A DNA stretch of 64,000 bases, from positions 1 through 64,000 of the forward strand of contig NZ_RBIN01000005.1 in the NCBI RefSeq assembly GCF_003633775.1, given 5' to 3'. The position numbers and the translations under genes are program-made. Every line of letters starts with the position of its first letter. The first letter of the stretch is position 1. The DNA comes from Kushneria sinocarnis. GTDB lineage: Bacteria > Pseudomonadota > Gammaproteobacteria > Pseudomonadales > Halomonadaceae. Below, in pieces: positions 30,443 through 38,483 of this stretch. The notes beneath the pieces were generated by a model. That model was not told the origin of the DNA. It did not search any database and was given only the letters and a program-made list of their open reading frames with translations.

Positions 30443-31092
30443 TGCACTTCCAGCCTGACCGGGGTCACGAGCCAGTTCTTCGGATTGATGAGCTGGAACA
30501 CCCCGACGACCGAAATGGTCTTGCCATTGAGACTGCCGGTCTCCACATCCGCCAGCACCTGCGCCTTCATGGCATCATTGATGGCAGCGCCGGCATTCTG
30601 ATACTCGATCTGGTTGGTGAACTGGCCGAAGTCGATATCGCCGGTGGCATCGCGCAGTGCGGTGCCATTGATGGCCGGCCCGGTCTGTACCCGGATCGTC
30701 AGCTCATCGGCCACACCCTCGACATCCACCGTATAGATGCCGGACTTCCCTTCGCCGACGACCCCGGTAAAGCGCACCGGCAGAATCGGGCCGATGCCGG
30801 CGGGCACGCCATACTGCTCACCGGCAGCACTCCGGTCCTCGGCCAGTGCTTCGGCCAGTGTCTCGGCCGGAACGGCACGCTGCTCGACGCTGTCGCGAAT
30901 CCGCGGGAACTGTTCCGCCCCGTACTGCTCGGGCGAGAACTTGTCGCTCTGCGAGGATTCCGAGCCGATCGGCACAACGGTGGTATCCAGCGCCATGACG
31001 ACCATCACGAGAATGGCCACACCGGCGGCGATCAGCGGGCCGCGCCTGCGGCGCAGTCGGCCGGCGGGTCTGGTAGCAGCTTGCGAACTCAT
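30439..31092 (-). CDS. DUF2291 family protein of the sugar ABC operon
   Basis: 217 aa. An Arg-rich N-terminus and one membrane segment (about residues 20-37) lead into a periplasmic domain with the DUF2291 landmarks DTTVVPIG, KYG-like QYGVPAG, GTALRDATGDIDFGQFTNQIEYQ and VTPVRLEVQ. Relatives are usually lipoproteins with a Cys before TVV; here that Cys is Asp, so the protein is membrane-anchored instead. DUF2291 genes accompany RbsABC-type polyol transporters; their role is unknown. AGGAGAG precedes the start. Confidence 0.82.
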   Translation of the reverse strand: MSSQAATRPAGRLRRRRGPLIAAGVAILVMVVMALDTTVVPIGSESSQSDKFSPEQYGAEQFPRIRDSVEQRAVPAETLAEALAEDRSAAGEQYGVPAGIGPILPVRFTGVVGEGKSGIYTVDVEGVADELTIRVQTGPAINGTALRDATGDIDFGQFTNQIEYQNAGAAINDAMKAQVLADVETGSLNGKTISVVGVFQLINPKNWLVTPVRLEVQ

Positions 31093-31167
31093 GTAAGGCA
31101 CTCTCCTGAAGCGAAGCCAGTGACTGATGGACATCCCGGGAGGCCGCCGCGCACGGCAGCGCACCGG

Positions 31168-32283
31168 TTACGGAATCAGCACGATCTTCAGTGACTTCGA
31201 CCCGCTCTGCATCAGCTCGAATCCTTCCTGGAACTGCGCCAGCGGCAGCTTGTGGGTCACCACGCCTTCGGTCGGGAAGCTGCCGTCGCTGATGCCGTTG
31301 ATCACCAGCGGATAGCAGTACGGCCCCAGGTGCGAGCCCAGCAGGTCGAGCTCCTTGCGATCGGAGATGATGCTCCAGTCGACGCTGACCGGATCCTTGA
31401 ACACGCTGAACTCCACGAAACGGCCCAGCTTGCGGATCATGGAGAGGCCCTGCTCCACCGACTTCGGATGGCCGGTCGCCTCGATGTAGACGTCGCAGCC
31501 GTAGCCCTCGGTCATCTCCTTGATGATCGAGACCACATCATCGCGTCCGGGGTTGAGGGTCAGGTCGGCGCCGAACTGCCGCGCCAGTTCGAGGCGGTCA
31601 TCGAACAGATCCAGCACCACCAGCTTCTCGGCGCCGGCCTTCTTCGCCGCCCCCACCATGCCGAGCCCCAGCGTGCCGGCCCCGGAGAGCACCACCACGT
31701 CGCCGAGCTCGATCCGCGCGCGCTGCACGGCATGCAGCGAGCAGGCGTAGGGCTCGATCAGGATCGCCTTCTCCAGCGGCAGCTCCTCGGGGACGTGGTA
31801 GTTGATCGCCTCTTTGGTGAACTTCATGTACTCGGCCATGCCGCCGTTGACATTGTTCTGGAAGCCGTAGAGATCATGCTTCTCGCACATCCAGTACTGG
31901 CCGCGGTTGCAGAAGCGGCAGTTCCAGCACGGCACGATCTGCTCGGAGATCACCCGATCCCCGGGCTTGTAGTCGGTCACCGCATCACCGACCTTGACCA
32001 CGTGGCCGATGAATTCGTGGCCCGGAATCATCGGCGCCTTGATATAGGGCGGCTGGTACTCGTCGCCCCAGAAGCTCGGTGCGCCGTCAAAGGACTTGAT
32101 GTCACCGGCGCAGATGCCGCAGCCCTCGACCCGCACCAGAATCTCGTGATCGTTTTCCAGCTCGGGCACCGGCACTTCTTCATAGCGATAATCTCCGGGG
32201 CCGTAGGCCACGACCGCTTTCATGACCTTCGGCAGTTCACCCTGCTCGCCACGGGTGGAAGAAGAGGAAACGGTATCGGTCAT
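31168..32283 (-). CDS. eltD: Erythritol/L-threitol dehydrogenase (zinc MDR family), copy 2
   Basis: 371 aa, collinear without gaps with copy 1 and differing mainly in the first 20 residues and scattered positions. Same ligands: Cys58, His89-Glu90 and structural Cys119, 122, 125 and 133; Rossmann GAGTLGLG. CGGAGG precedes the ATG at 32283. It is the first gene of the leftward operon that continues into DUF2291 and the ABC transporter, and its promoter carries the perfect TCATTTG-N13-CAAATGA operator. It should feed erythrulose to the kinase at 40.6 kb. Confidence 0.85.
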   Translation of the reverse strand: MTDTVSSSSTRGEQGELPKVMKAVVAYGPGDYRYEEVPVPELENDHEILVRVEGCGICAGDIKSFDGAPSFWGDEYQPPYIKAPMIPGHEFIGHVVKVGDAVTDYKPGDRVISEQIVPCWNCRFCNRGQYWMCEKHDLYGFQNNVNGGMAEYMKFTKEAINYHVPEELPLEKAILIEPYACSLHAVQRARIELGDVVVLSGAGTLGLGMVGAAKKAGAEKLVVLDLFDDRLELARQFGADLTLNPGRDDVVSIIKEMTEGYGCDVYIEATGHPKSVEQGLSMIRKLGRFVEFSVFKDPVSVDWSIISDRKELDLLGSHLGPYCYPLVINGISDGSFPTEGVVTHKLPLAQFQEGFELMQSGSKSLKIVLIP

Positions 32284-32306
32284 GGCAGCCTCCGTAAGCC
32301 GGGCAA

Positions 32307-32333
32307 TCATTTGTTCCAGTAATGTGCAAATGA
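32307..32333. promoter_or_regulatory. Candidate operator of the tetritol regulon (eltD2 site)
   Basis: Perfect inverted repeat TCATTTG-N13-CAAATGA, 24-50 bases upstream of the eltD2 start. The identical arms and identical spacing recur at the rpiB promoter (40259-40285), 8 kb away and before another gene of the same pathway. The SorC/EryD-type regulator encoded at 38484-39458 is the likely binder. Confidence 0.7.
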
Positions 32334-32361
32334 AATAACCCGGTTACCTGACAGACTGCAA
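32333..32361 (-). promoter_or_regulatory. Predicted promoter of the eltD2-ABC operon
   Basis: On the minus strand TTGCAG (32356-32361), 17-bp spacer, TTATTT (32333-32338). The inverted repeat at 32307-32333 begins at the -10 and covers the expected start site, a typical repressor position. Confidence 0.5.
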
Positions 32362-32577
32362 TTGGCAGGAGGTTCCGAAACACTACGACTTTAGAGTAAC
32401 TTTCCTTAACATTTTGTTTTCCAAGCTTTTTATCGACTTCGACCAACGTCTTGTTCGACCAAAGTCATCCTGTCCGAACGCCGGACATGGCGGGCATCAT
32501 CCGGAAAGAATTCTCAAACCATATGTTCATATCCGGTGCATTTGCTCATTCCGCCATGAGCCCTTAATGATGTACTT

Positions 32578-32591
32578 GTTGACAGTTTACA
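32578..32591. promoter_or_regulatory. Candidate GntR operator / -35 region of the gntR gene
   Basis: GTTGACAGTTTACA contains a consensus -35 TTGACA (32579-32584) for the rightward gntR gene and differs at two of 14 positions from GTTGACTGTTAACA found upstream of the isomerase-SDR pair and the TRAP operon. This suggests autoregulation. No good -10 was seen. Confidence 0.5.
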
Positions 32592-32648
32592 ATGGACGCA
32601 TTCCCATCACTCAGGGGCCCTCGGCCGGCTCAACCAGGACACCGGACC

Positions 32649-33311
32649 ATGATCAGAAATCTTCAGCGCACCACCCTGCGTGACCAGTGCCTGAACGCCC
32701 TGCGTTCGGCCATCACCTCCGGCCAGCTGCCCACCGGGCATCATCTGGTCGAAACCGAACTTGCCGAAGCCTTCGGCGTCAGCCGCGGCACCCTGCGCGA
32801 GGCGATGCGGCGTCTCGAACAGGAGGGGCTGCTGGTGGCCGGCTCCCGTGGCCAGCTCAGCGTGCGCCATATCGAGGAGTCGGAGATTCACGACATCTAC
32901 CGGGTGCGTGCCGCACTGGAAGCGCTGGCCGCCCGGACCCTGTGCGAACAGCCCGATCGCGACGAGCGCATTGCCACGCTCGCTTCACATGTCAGACGGA
33001 TGCACGAAGTACAGGAAGACCTGATCGAACAGATCGAGACCGACCTCAACTTCCACCGCGCACTGTGTGAGCTCAGTGGCAATCAGGCCCTGCTGACGAC
33101 CTGGCTGACGCTGGAAGGGCCGATCCGGATCTCGATCATGCATGCCGGACTGGAGCACGCCCTGCACAACATGGCCGCCGATCGCCATGACCTGATCGTG
33201 AACACCCTGGCGCAGGGCGACGCGACCCGCATCGAGCAGGTGCTGATGGAGCACATGGAGGAGGCTGCCCGGCGGCTGATGACGGCGCTGGAACAGCGTG
33301 CGGAGGGGTGA
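32649..33311 (+). CDS. GntR family transcriptional regulator (FCD/FadR subfamily)
   Basis: 220 aa. Winged helix-turn-helix in residues about 8-75 (LVETELAEAFGVSRGTLREAMRRLEQEGLL) and an all-helical FCD ligand domain with metal-site candidates in DLNFHRALCELSGN and the late HDLIVNTL and EHM helices. FCD regulators respond to small organic or sugar acids. It is divergent from eltD2 and convergent with the SDR-isomerase-TRAP genes. Related motifs in three promoters point to control of itself and the TRAP module. Confidence 0.9.
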   Translation: MIRNLQRTTLRDQCLNALRSAITSGQLPTGHHLVETELAEAFGVSRGTLREAMRRLEQEGLLVAGSRGQLSVRHIEESEIHDIYRVRAALEALAARTLCEQPDRDERIATLASHVRRMHEVQEDLIEQIETDLNFHRALCELSGNQALLTTWLTLEGPIRISIMHAGLEHALHNMAADRHDLIVNTLAQGDATRIEQVLMEHMEEAARRLMTALEQRAEG

Positions 33312-33362
33312 ACGCCGCCGGCAGTGCGCCGGCGGCAGACAGCGGACCGGGTGGACCAATGA

Positions 33363-34121
33363 TCAGTACATGTGCATACCGCCATTGATGTCCAGCACGG
33401 CGCCGGTGGTATAGGAAGAGAGATCCGAGGCCAGAAACAGGAAGCCCTTTGCCACATCCTGGGCATCACCCAGCCGGTTGAGCGGAATGCCGGTCAGGAT
33501 CTGCGTTTTCATCTCGTCGGTCAGCTTGCCGCCGGTGATGTCGGTCTGGATCAGCCCGGGCGTGACCGAGTTGATGCGGATGTTGTACTGCCCGTACTCC
33601 CGCGCCATGGCCTTGGCCAGCCCCAGCATGCCGGCCTTGGCGGCACTGTAGTGCGGGCCGCCGAAGATGCCGCCACCGCGCTGGGCGGAGACCGAGGACG
33701 TATTGACGATGGCCCCGCCCTGCTGGTCGGCCATGTGCGGCAACACGCTCTGTGACATGTAGAGCATGCCGCGCAGGCTGACATCGGTCACCTGCTCGTA
33801 GTTTTCCGGGGTGATCTCCAGGGTCTTCAGGGGCTGGGTGATGCCGGCGTTGTTGATCAGTACATCGACGCGACCGTAGCGCTCCATCACGGCCTTGACC
33901 GCCGCCTCGCAGGAGGCCTTGTCAGTCACATCACAGGCCACGCCCATGGTGCGGTCGGCGGCGACTTCGGCCGCCGCTTCCCGGCTCTTCTCCGCGTCGA
34001 GATCGGCAATCACCACCGTGGCGCCGTGTTCATGGAAGAGGCGGGCGGTCGCCTTGCCGATGCCGCGCGGCCCGGCTCCGCCGGTAATGATGCACACCTT
34101 GTTTTCGAGCAGCTGGGTCAT
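33363..34121 (-). CDS. Short-chain dehydrogenase/reductase (FabG-like) of the TRAP module
   Basis: 252 aa classical SDR. GGAGPRGIGKA cofactor loop near 15, NNAG near 90, catalytic Ser in NTSSVSAQRG and YSAAK near 159; ends NGGMHMY. It is not a close match to the GolD/DthD protein at 23 kb. It follows the isomerase gene by 13 bases, so the two are co-transcribed. It probably oxidises the polyol or sugar acid taken up by the TRAP transporter; the substrate is unknown. Confidence 0.85.
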   Translation of the reverse strand: MTQLLENKVCIITGGAGPRGIGKATARLFHEHGATVVIADLDAEKSREAAAEVAADRTMGVACDVTDKASCEAAVKAVMERYGRVDVLINNAGITQPLKTLEITPENYEQVTDVSLRGMLYMSQSVLPHMADQQGGAIVNTSSVSAQRGGGIFGGPHYSAAKAGMLGLAKAMAREYGQYNIRINSVTPGLIQTDITGGKLTDEMKTQILTGIPLNRLGDAQDVAKGFLFLASDLSSYTTGAVLDINGGMHMY

Positions 34122-34134
34122 GCTGGTTTCTCCG

Positions 34135-35016
34135 TCAGAGAGATTGAAGGCCCGGGTAGTGCGCCCGGAGCCACTGCAGTGAATCGGTCACGCCCTGCTC
34201 GATGGTCTCGAGCGCCAGCGGCTCACTGCCCTTCCATGGCTGGGCGCGACTGTCACGCCGCAGCCGGAACGGCAGCTCCAGACTGAAGGGCAGGTGTCGT
34301 TCGGCAATCGCGGCGAGAATCGGGGCGTAATCGATGTCGCCCCGGCCCATGGGCGCAAAACGATAGCCATCCGTGTCGCGATGCACGGCCTTGAGATGAA
34401 AGTGATCGCTCAGGGCCACGGCCGCGAGCGCATCCTCGACCGGTGCGCACGCCGGCCGGTGGGAGACCAGATTGCCGGGGTCGTAATTGATGCCGAAGAC
34501 CGACCGGTCGAGCCGCTCCAGCACCGCGGGCAGATCCGCGGCCCGATCGAGCAGGTTGTCGCTGCCATCGCCGGGGTTCTCCAGACAGACCCGCACGCCG
34601 GCCTCGCGGGCCAGATCGGCCATGGCGTCGGCATTGGCGAAAAAGCGCTCACTGCCGGCTCGGCTGGCGGCATTGGTGATCAGGTAGCCGGCGCCGAGTT
34701 CGGCGGCGAAGCGTACCCGTACGGCAAAACTCTCCAGCGCCCCGGGCTCCCCCAGGTCGATATGCGCCGACAGGACCCGGCAGTGCTGACCATGGCGTGC
34801 CATCTCCTGGCGCAGTTCCCGGGCCAGCGCGGCATTCAGATCGCTGTCGGTGAACTCGTTGACATACCCCCGGATATAGGCGATTTCCACACCGGCAATG
34901 CCCAGGCGCGCCATCGAGGCCAGGGCTTCCGGCAGCTCGTAGCCGTCCCAGGCGGCGGTACTGACCGACAGGCCGATGGCTTCTGCCAGCTTCGCGTTGC
35001 TTGTCTGCGGTGCCAC
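34135..35016 (-). CDS. Sugar phosphate isomerase/epimerase (xylose isomerase-like TIM barrel)
   Basis: 293 aa from a GTG start at 35016 with GGGAGAA 6 bases upstream; the open frame continues further but without family sequence. AP-endonuclease-2-like barrel: IAGVEIAYIRGY near 48, VLSAHIDLGEPG, VCLENPGDGSDNL near 160 (metal Glu), NYDPGNL (metal Asp), HFHLKAVH and a late Glu in FSLELPF. It belongs to the superfamily of the tetrulose-phosphate racemase EryC and of tagatose 3-epimerases; which reaction it performs is unknown. The palindrome ACTGTTAACAGT lies about 40 bases upstream. Confidence 0.75.
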   Translation of the reverse strand: MAPQTSNAKLAEAIGLSVSTAAWDGYELPEALASMARLGIAGVEIAYIRGYVNEFTDSDLNAALARELRQEMARHGQHCRVLSAHIDLGEPGALESFAVRVRFAAELGAGYLITNAASRAGSERFFANADAMADLAREAGVRVCLENPGDGSDNLLDRAADLPAVLERLDRSVFGINYDPGNLVSHRPACAPVEDALAAVALSDHFHLKAVHRDTDGYRFAPMGRGDIDYAPILAAIAERHLPFSLELPFRLRRDSRAQPWKGSEPLALETIEQGVTDSLQWLRAHYPGLQSL

Positions 35017-35054
35017 GTCTGTTCTCCCGTATGGTCTGAACCCCGCGGGCTCAT

Positions 35055-35070
35055 GTTGACTGTTAACAGT
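35055..35070. promoter_or_regulatory. Candidate GntR operator upstream of the isomerase-SDR pair
   Basis: GTTGACTGTTAACAGT, containing the perfect 12-bp palindrome ACTGTTAACAGT. The same core occurs reverse-complemented upstream of the TRAP operon (38199-38213) and, with two changes, at the gntR promoter (32578-32591). Confidence 0.65.
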
Positions 35071-35117
35071 GTATTCGGACACAGCGATTCCCCCGGGCTG
35101 CTGCTCGGCGGGCGCCC

Positions 35118-36374
35118 TCAGGCGCCCACGATCAGGGCCAGCACATAGCTGACCAGCAGCAGCACGATCACGGCGAAGATATAGAACGGCACCAGTGCCC
35201 GCGCCGTCTCCTCGATCCGGACCCCGGCAATCGACGACGAGATGAACAGCGTGGTGCCCACCGGAGGCGTGAACAGTCCGATCGACAGGTTCAGCACCAT
35301 CAGGATGCCCAGCTGGATCAGGCTCATGTCGATCGCCTGCGCCAGCGGCATCAGAATCGGTGCCAGCAGCAGGATCGCCGGGGTCATGTCGATGACCGCG
35401 CCGACCACCAGCATCAGCAGGTTCATGAACACGATGATCAGTACATCCGGCAGCCCCATGGCGTTGATGGTATCCACCAGCCGGGAGGGCAGCTGATCCA
35501 CGGTCATGATCCAGCCCAGCACCGAGGAGGCCATGATCAGCAGCATGACGGCACCGGTGGCACGGCCGGCACTCAAGATCGACCCCAGCACGCCGCGCCA
35601 CGACAGGTCGCGGTAGCACAGCCGCACGATCAGGGCGTAGAACACCGCCACCACGCTGACCTCGGTCGGCGTCGCCACGCCCCCGATCAGGCTCCCGAGA
35701 ATCAGCACCGGCATGAACAGCGCCGGCAGCGAACTCATGAAGCCGCGCACCACCGCCGACAGCGAGAAGCCCTGCTCGCTGCGGGGAAAGTCGTTGCGCC
35801 GGGCGATCAGATAGACGGCTGCCAGACTGGCGATGCCGAAGATCAGTCCCGGCACGAGCCCGGCCAGGAAGAGTGCGCCCACCGAGACCTGCGAAACACT
35901 GGAATAGATAATCAGCGGGATCGAGGGTGGAATGATGACCCCGATCACGGAACTGGCAGCATTGACCGCCGAGGCAAAGGGGGCGGGATAACCTTCACGC
36001 TTCTGCCACGGGATCAGCACCGAGCCCAGCGCCGAGGCGTCGGCCACGGCCGAGCCCGAAACGCCGGCGAACAGCATCGAGGTCACCACGCTGACCTGCC
36101 CCAGCGCCCCGCGCACGCGCCCGACCAGCAGGCTGGCGAAACGGATGATGCGCTGGCCGAGGACCCCCGAGATCAGCAGCTCGCCGGCCAGGATGAAGAA
36201 CGGTATCGCCAGCAGCAGCGAACTCTGGGTGGCGTCGAACAGCCGCTGGGCCACGATCGACAGCGGATACTGGCCGCTGACCAGGATACCGGCGCTGCTG
36301 GCGGCCATCAGGGCATAGCCGATCGGCAGTGCCAGTGCCAGCAGCAGAAAGACGGGAAGCGCCAGCAGCGTCAT
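35118..36374 (-). CDS. TRAP transporter large permease (DctM family)
   Basis: 418 aa, about twelve membrane helices. SGSAVADASALGSVLIP near 108 and the PPSIPLIIYS motif near 150 are DctM landmarks, as is the C-terminal TPPVGTTLFI. It forms the Na+-driven channel of a tripartite periplasmic transporter. Its start overlaps the DctQ stop in ATGA. Confidence 0.93.
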   Translation of the reverse strand: MTLLALPVFLLLALALPIGYALMAASSAGILVSGQYPLSIVAQRLFDATQSSLLLAIPFFILAGELLISGVLGQRIIRFASLLVGRVRGALGQVSVVTSMLFAGVSGSAVADASALGSVLIPWQKREGYPAPFASAVNAASSVIGVIIPPSIPLIIYSSVSQVSVGALFLAGLVPGLIFGIASLAAVYLIARRNDFPRSEQGFSLSAVVRGFMSSLPALFMPVLILGSLIGGVATPTEVSVVAVFYALIVRLCYRDLSWRGVLGSILSAGRATGAVMLLIMASSVLGWIMTVDQLPSRLVDTINAMGLPDVLIIVFMNLLMLVVGAVIDMTPAILLLAPILMPLAQAIDMSLIQLGILMVLNLSIGLFTPPVGTTLFISSSIAGVRIEETARALVPFYIFAVIVLLLVSYVLALIVGA

Positions 36375-36940
36375 GACTCGTTCTCCTCATTCGGGACAGC
36401 CGGGCAACCCGCCACGACCGCCACCAGCTCCAGCAGCGCAATCACCATCACGCCGGCGGCGCCCAGCGGCAGGCTGTAGAAGGCCCAGCTGGCCGGCCAG
36501 CCCAGTACCGGCGAGCTCTGGTACTGCATGAACATCAGAAGCGACTGCGACTGGTAGATCAGCATGCCCATCAGGCCGATGACCAGCAGCTGCATCAGCG
36601 CGGCCACCGCTCTGGCTACCCCGGCCGGCAGGCGCCGCACGAAGAAGTCCACCCCCAGATGCTGCTGGCGGACAGCGGCCATGACCACGCCTCCCATGAC
36701 CAGCCACGGGAACAGGATGACGGGCAGCTCGTTGCCCCAGGCCAGCGAGCCGGAGAGGAAGTAGCGTACGATCACCCCGGCCATCAGGGTGGTGCCGATC
36801 ACGACCGTGGTCACCACCACCACCGCGCTGCCGAGCAGATAGAAGAGCTCGCGGCCCCGGGCCAGCCAGCGTGACAGTGTCCGCAGGCGTTCCTCACGCT
36901 GCCGGACAGCGCCCTTGTCATTCATCACGCCATGCATCAT
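36371..36940 (-). CDS. TRAP transporter small permease (DctQ family)
   Basis: 189 aa with four membrane helices: WGNELPVILFPWLVMGGVVMA near 70 and HLGVDFF are the DctQ signatures. The ATG at 36940 follows AAGGGGAGG; a second ATG directly after it (36937) has the better spacing and cannot be excluded. It couples the binding protein to DctM. Middle gene of the dctP-dctQ-dctM operon. Confidence 0.88.
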   Translation of the reverse strand: MMHGVMNDKGAVRQREERLRTLSRWLARGRELFYLLGSAVVVVTTVVIGTTLMAGVIVRYFLSGSLAWGNELPVILFPWLVMGGVVMAAVRQQHLGVDFFVRRLPAGVARAVAALMQLLVIGLMGMLIYQSQSLLMFMQYQSSPVLGWPASWAFYSLPLGAAGVMVIALLELVAVVAGCPAVPNEENES

Positions 36941-37005
36941 GTGCCTCCCCTTGCAGTCCCGGTCCGACCATGGCATCGGGCCCGGCAGCGCCGGGCCCGA
37001 TGATG

Positions 37006-38089
37006 TCACTGCTGATCGTCGGCACCGCTGTCGGTCTGTTGCTGATTGGCCTGCTCGGCGGCTTCACGGGCCCGCGGCACGATCTCGCCCAGCTTTTCCT
37101 GCCAGGTGTCATAGACCGGCCGGGTGGCTTCACGGAAGGCGGCGGTATCGACCGAATTGACCTCCATGACACCGTTCTCGCGGATCTGTGCCAGCAGCTC
37201 ATCGGTCTGATCGATCAGGGTCTGGCGCTGGAAGTCGGTGGTCTCCCGGGCGGCTTTCTGAAGGGCCTGGCGGTTCTCCTCCGAGAGCCGCTGCCAGGTC
37301 GGCATGCCGATCACCACCGGGGTGGTTTCATAGCGATAGTCGGAGAGCGAAAGGTACTGCTGCACCTCGTCCAGATTGCTGGACATGATGTTGACCACCG
37401 GATTCTCCTGGCCATCCACCATGCCCTGCTTGAGGGCCACGTACAGTTCGCCGAAGGCCATCGGCGTGGGATTGGCACCCAGCGTGCTCAGGGTGTCGAT
37501 GGTCACCGCATCCTGCGAGGTACGCATCTTGAGGCCCTCGAGATCCTGCGGCTCCTCGATCGGGCGCACGTTGTTGGTGAACTGGCGCATGCCGTTGCTC
37601 CACCACGCCAGCACCTTCAGCCCGCGCTGCTCGGCCTGCTCCTCCACTTCATCGCCGATCGGGCCATCGGCGACCTGCCAGGCGGCCTGCGGCGAATCGA
37701 ACAAGAACGGCAGGCCGAACACGTTGGCCTTGGGCACGATGGTCGCCAGCGCTCCCTGGCTGTTGGCCGTCAGCCCGATGGCGCCGCTCTGGACCTGCTG
37801 CAGCATCTGCACGTCCGAGCCCAGCTGCTCGGAGCCCTGGATGCGCAGCTCAAGCTCGCCGTCGCTGTACTTGTCGACCAGCTCTGCCATGCGCTCGGCG
37901 GCCAGCGAGCGCGGGTTCCCCTCCGCGGCACCATGGCCGAGCACGAGGGTCTGGGCAACCTGGGCGCCCCCCCGCCAGTGCCCCCAGACTCAGCCCCACT
38001 GCCACAGCCAGCCCCTTGCGCAACCGGCCCGATGGTGCCGCACTGCGCTCCGCTACCGTGGTGCTATCCGCGCGAAATGCCTGCTTCAT
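37006..38089 (-). pseudogene. TRAP transporter substrate-binding protein (DctP family), frameshifted
   Basis: The mature domain (LGHGAAEGNP to the acidic Gln-rich C-terminus, 37006 to about 37965) is complete, with the KMRTSQDA block holding the ligand-binding Arg and a following NPVVNI. A signal peptide beginning MKQAFRAD at 38089, with an AGGGGG site, is in a different frame. The two frames meet at a run of seven C on the plus strand (37967-37973); six would join them as ...LAGGAQVAQTLVLGHG. So a single extra base in a homopolymer breaks the gene. It may be a sequencing error, since the rest shows no decay. Family ligands are usually carboxylates such as sugar acids. Confidence 0.82.
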
Positions 38090-38131
38090 GACTGCCCCCT
38101 GAATCGTTTGCGTACGGGTCGGAGCCCGGCC

Positions 38132-38169
38132 ACTGCCATGCCCCGTGCCAACTGCCATGCCCCGTGCCA
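38132..38169. repeat. 19-bp tandem direct repeat in the dctP leader
   Basis: ACTGCCATGCCCCGTGCCA occurs twice head to tail (38132-38150 and 38151-38169) between the predicted dctP promoter and its start codon. It may be a recent slippage duplication. Confidence 0.85.
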
Positions 38170-38183
38170 GATGGTTCGAACAG

Positions 38184-38213
38184 CAATACCCGGCCGCGTT
38201 GTTAACAGTCAAC
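38184..38213 (-). promoter_or_regulatory. Predicted dctP promoter with GntR-type operator
   Basis: On the minus strand TTGACT (38207-38212), 17-bp spacer and GTATTG (38184-38189). The -35 lies inside GTTGACTGTTAACAA (38199-38213), the reverse complement of the motif upstream of the isomerase gene. Binding there would block RNA polymerase. The rest of the 394-base gap up to 38483 holds the 19-bp repeat and a GC stem (about 38394-38424) after the SorC gene. Confidence 0.55.
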
Positions 38214-38483
38214 CAACGGGGCGGGGCGACTTTTGTCTAACGCCCCATATTATTGAAATAGAAGGATTATTCGAGACGCTCAGGTACCGGCTAAGACCAA
38301 AGCAGAAGACCGTATTGTCGTTCTACAGGGCGGCCGGCCGCTCGCCGGGAGGGCCGCCTCGGCCGGGGTGACCATCGATCGGAGCAGGTGACGACGGCCC
38401 CTGTCCGCGTGGACGGCACAGGGGCCCGGCGCCGTGACGGGCGAAGTGCGGGTCACGGCGTCGGCAAGGGAGAGGCAGGACGC

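Noticed and set aside
35017..35619. Upstream extension of the isomerase frame by about 200 codons
   Set aside because: The extension overlaps dctM on the same strand in another frame and has no family similarity; a GTG at 35016 has a well-placed Shine-Dalgarno.
38132..38169. CRISPR array
   Set aside because: Only two adjacent copies of a 19-bp repeat with no spacer between and no cas genes in the window.
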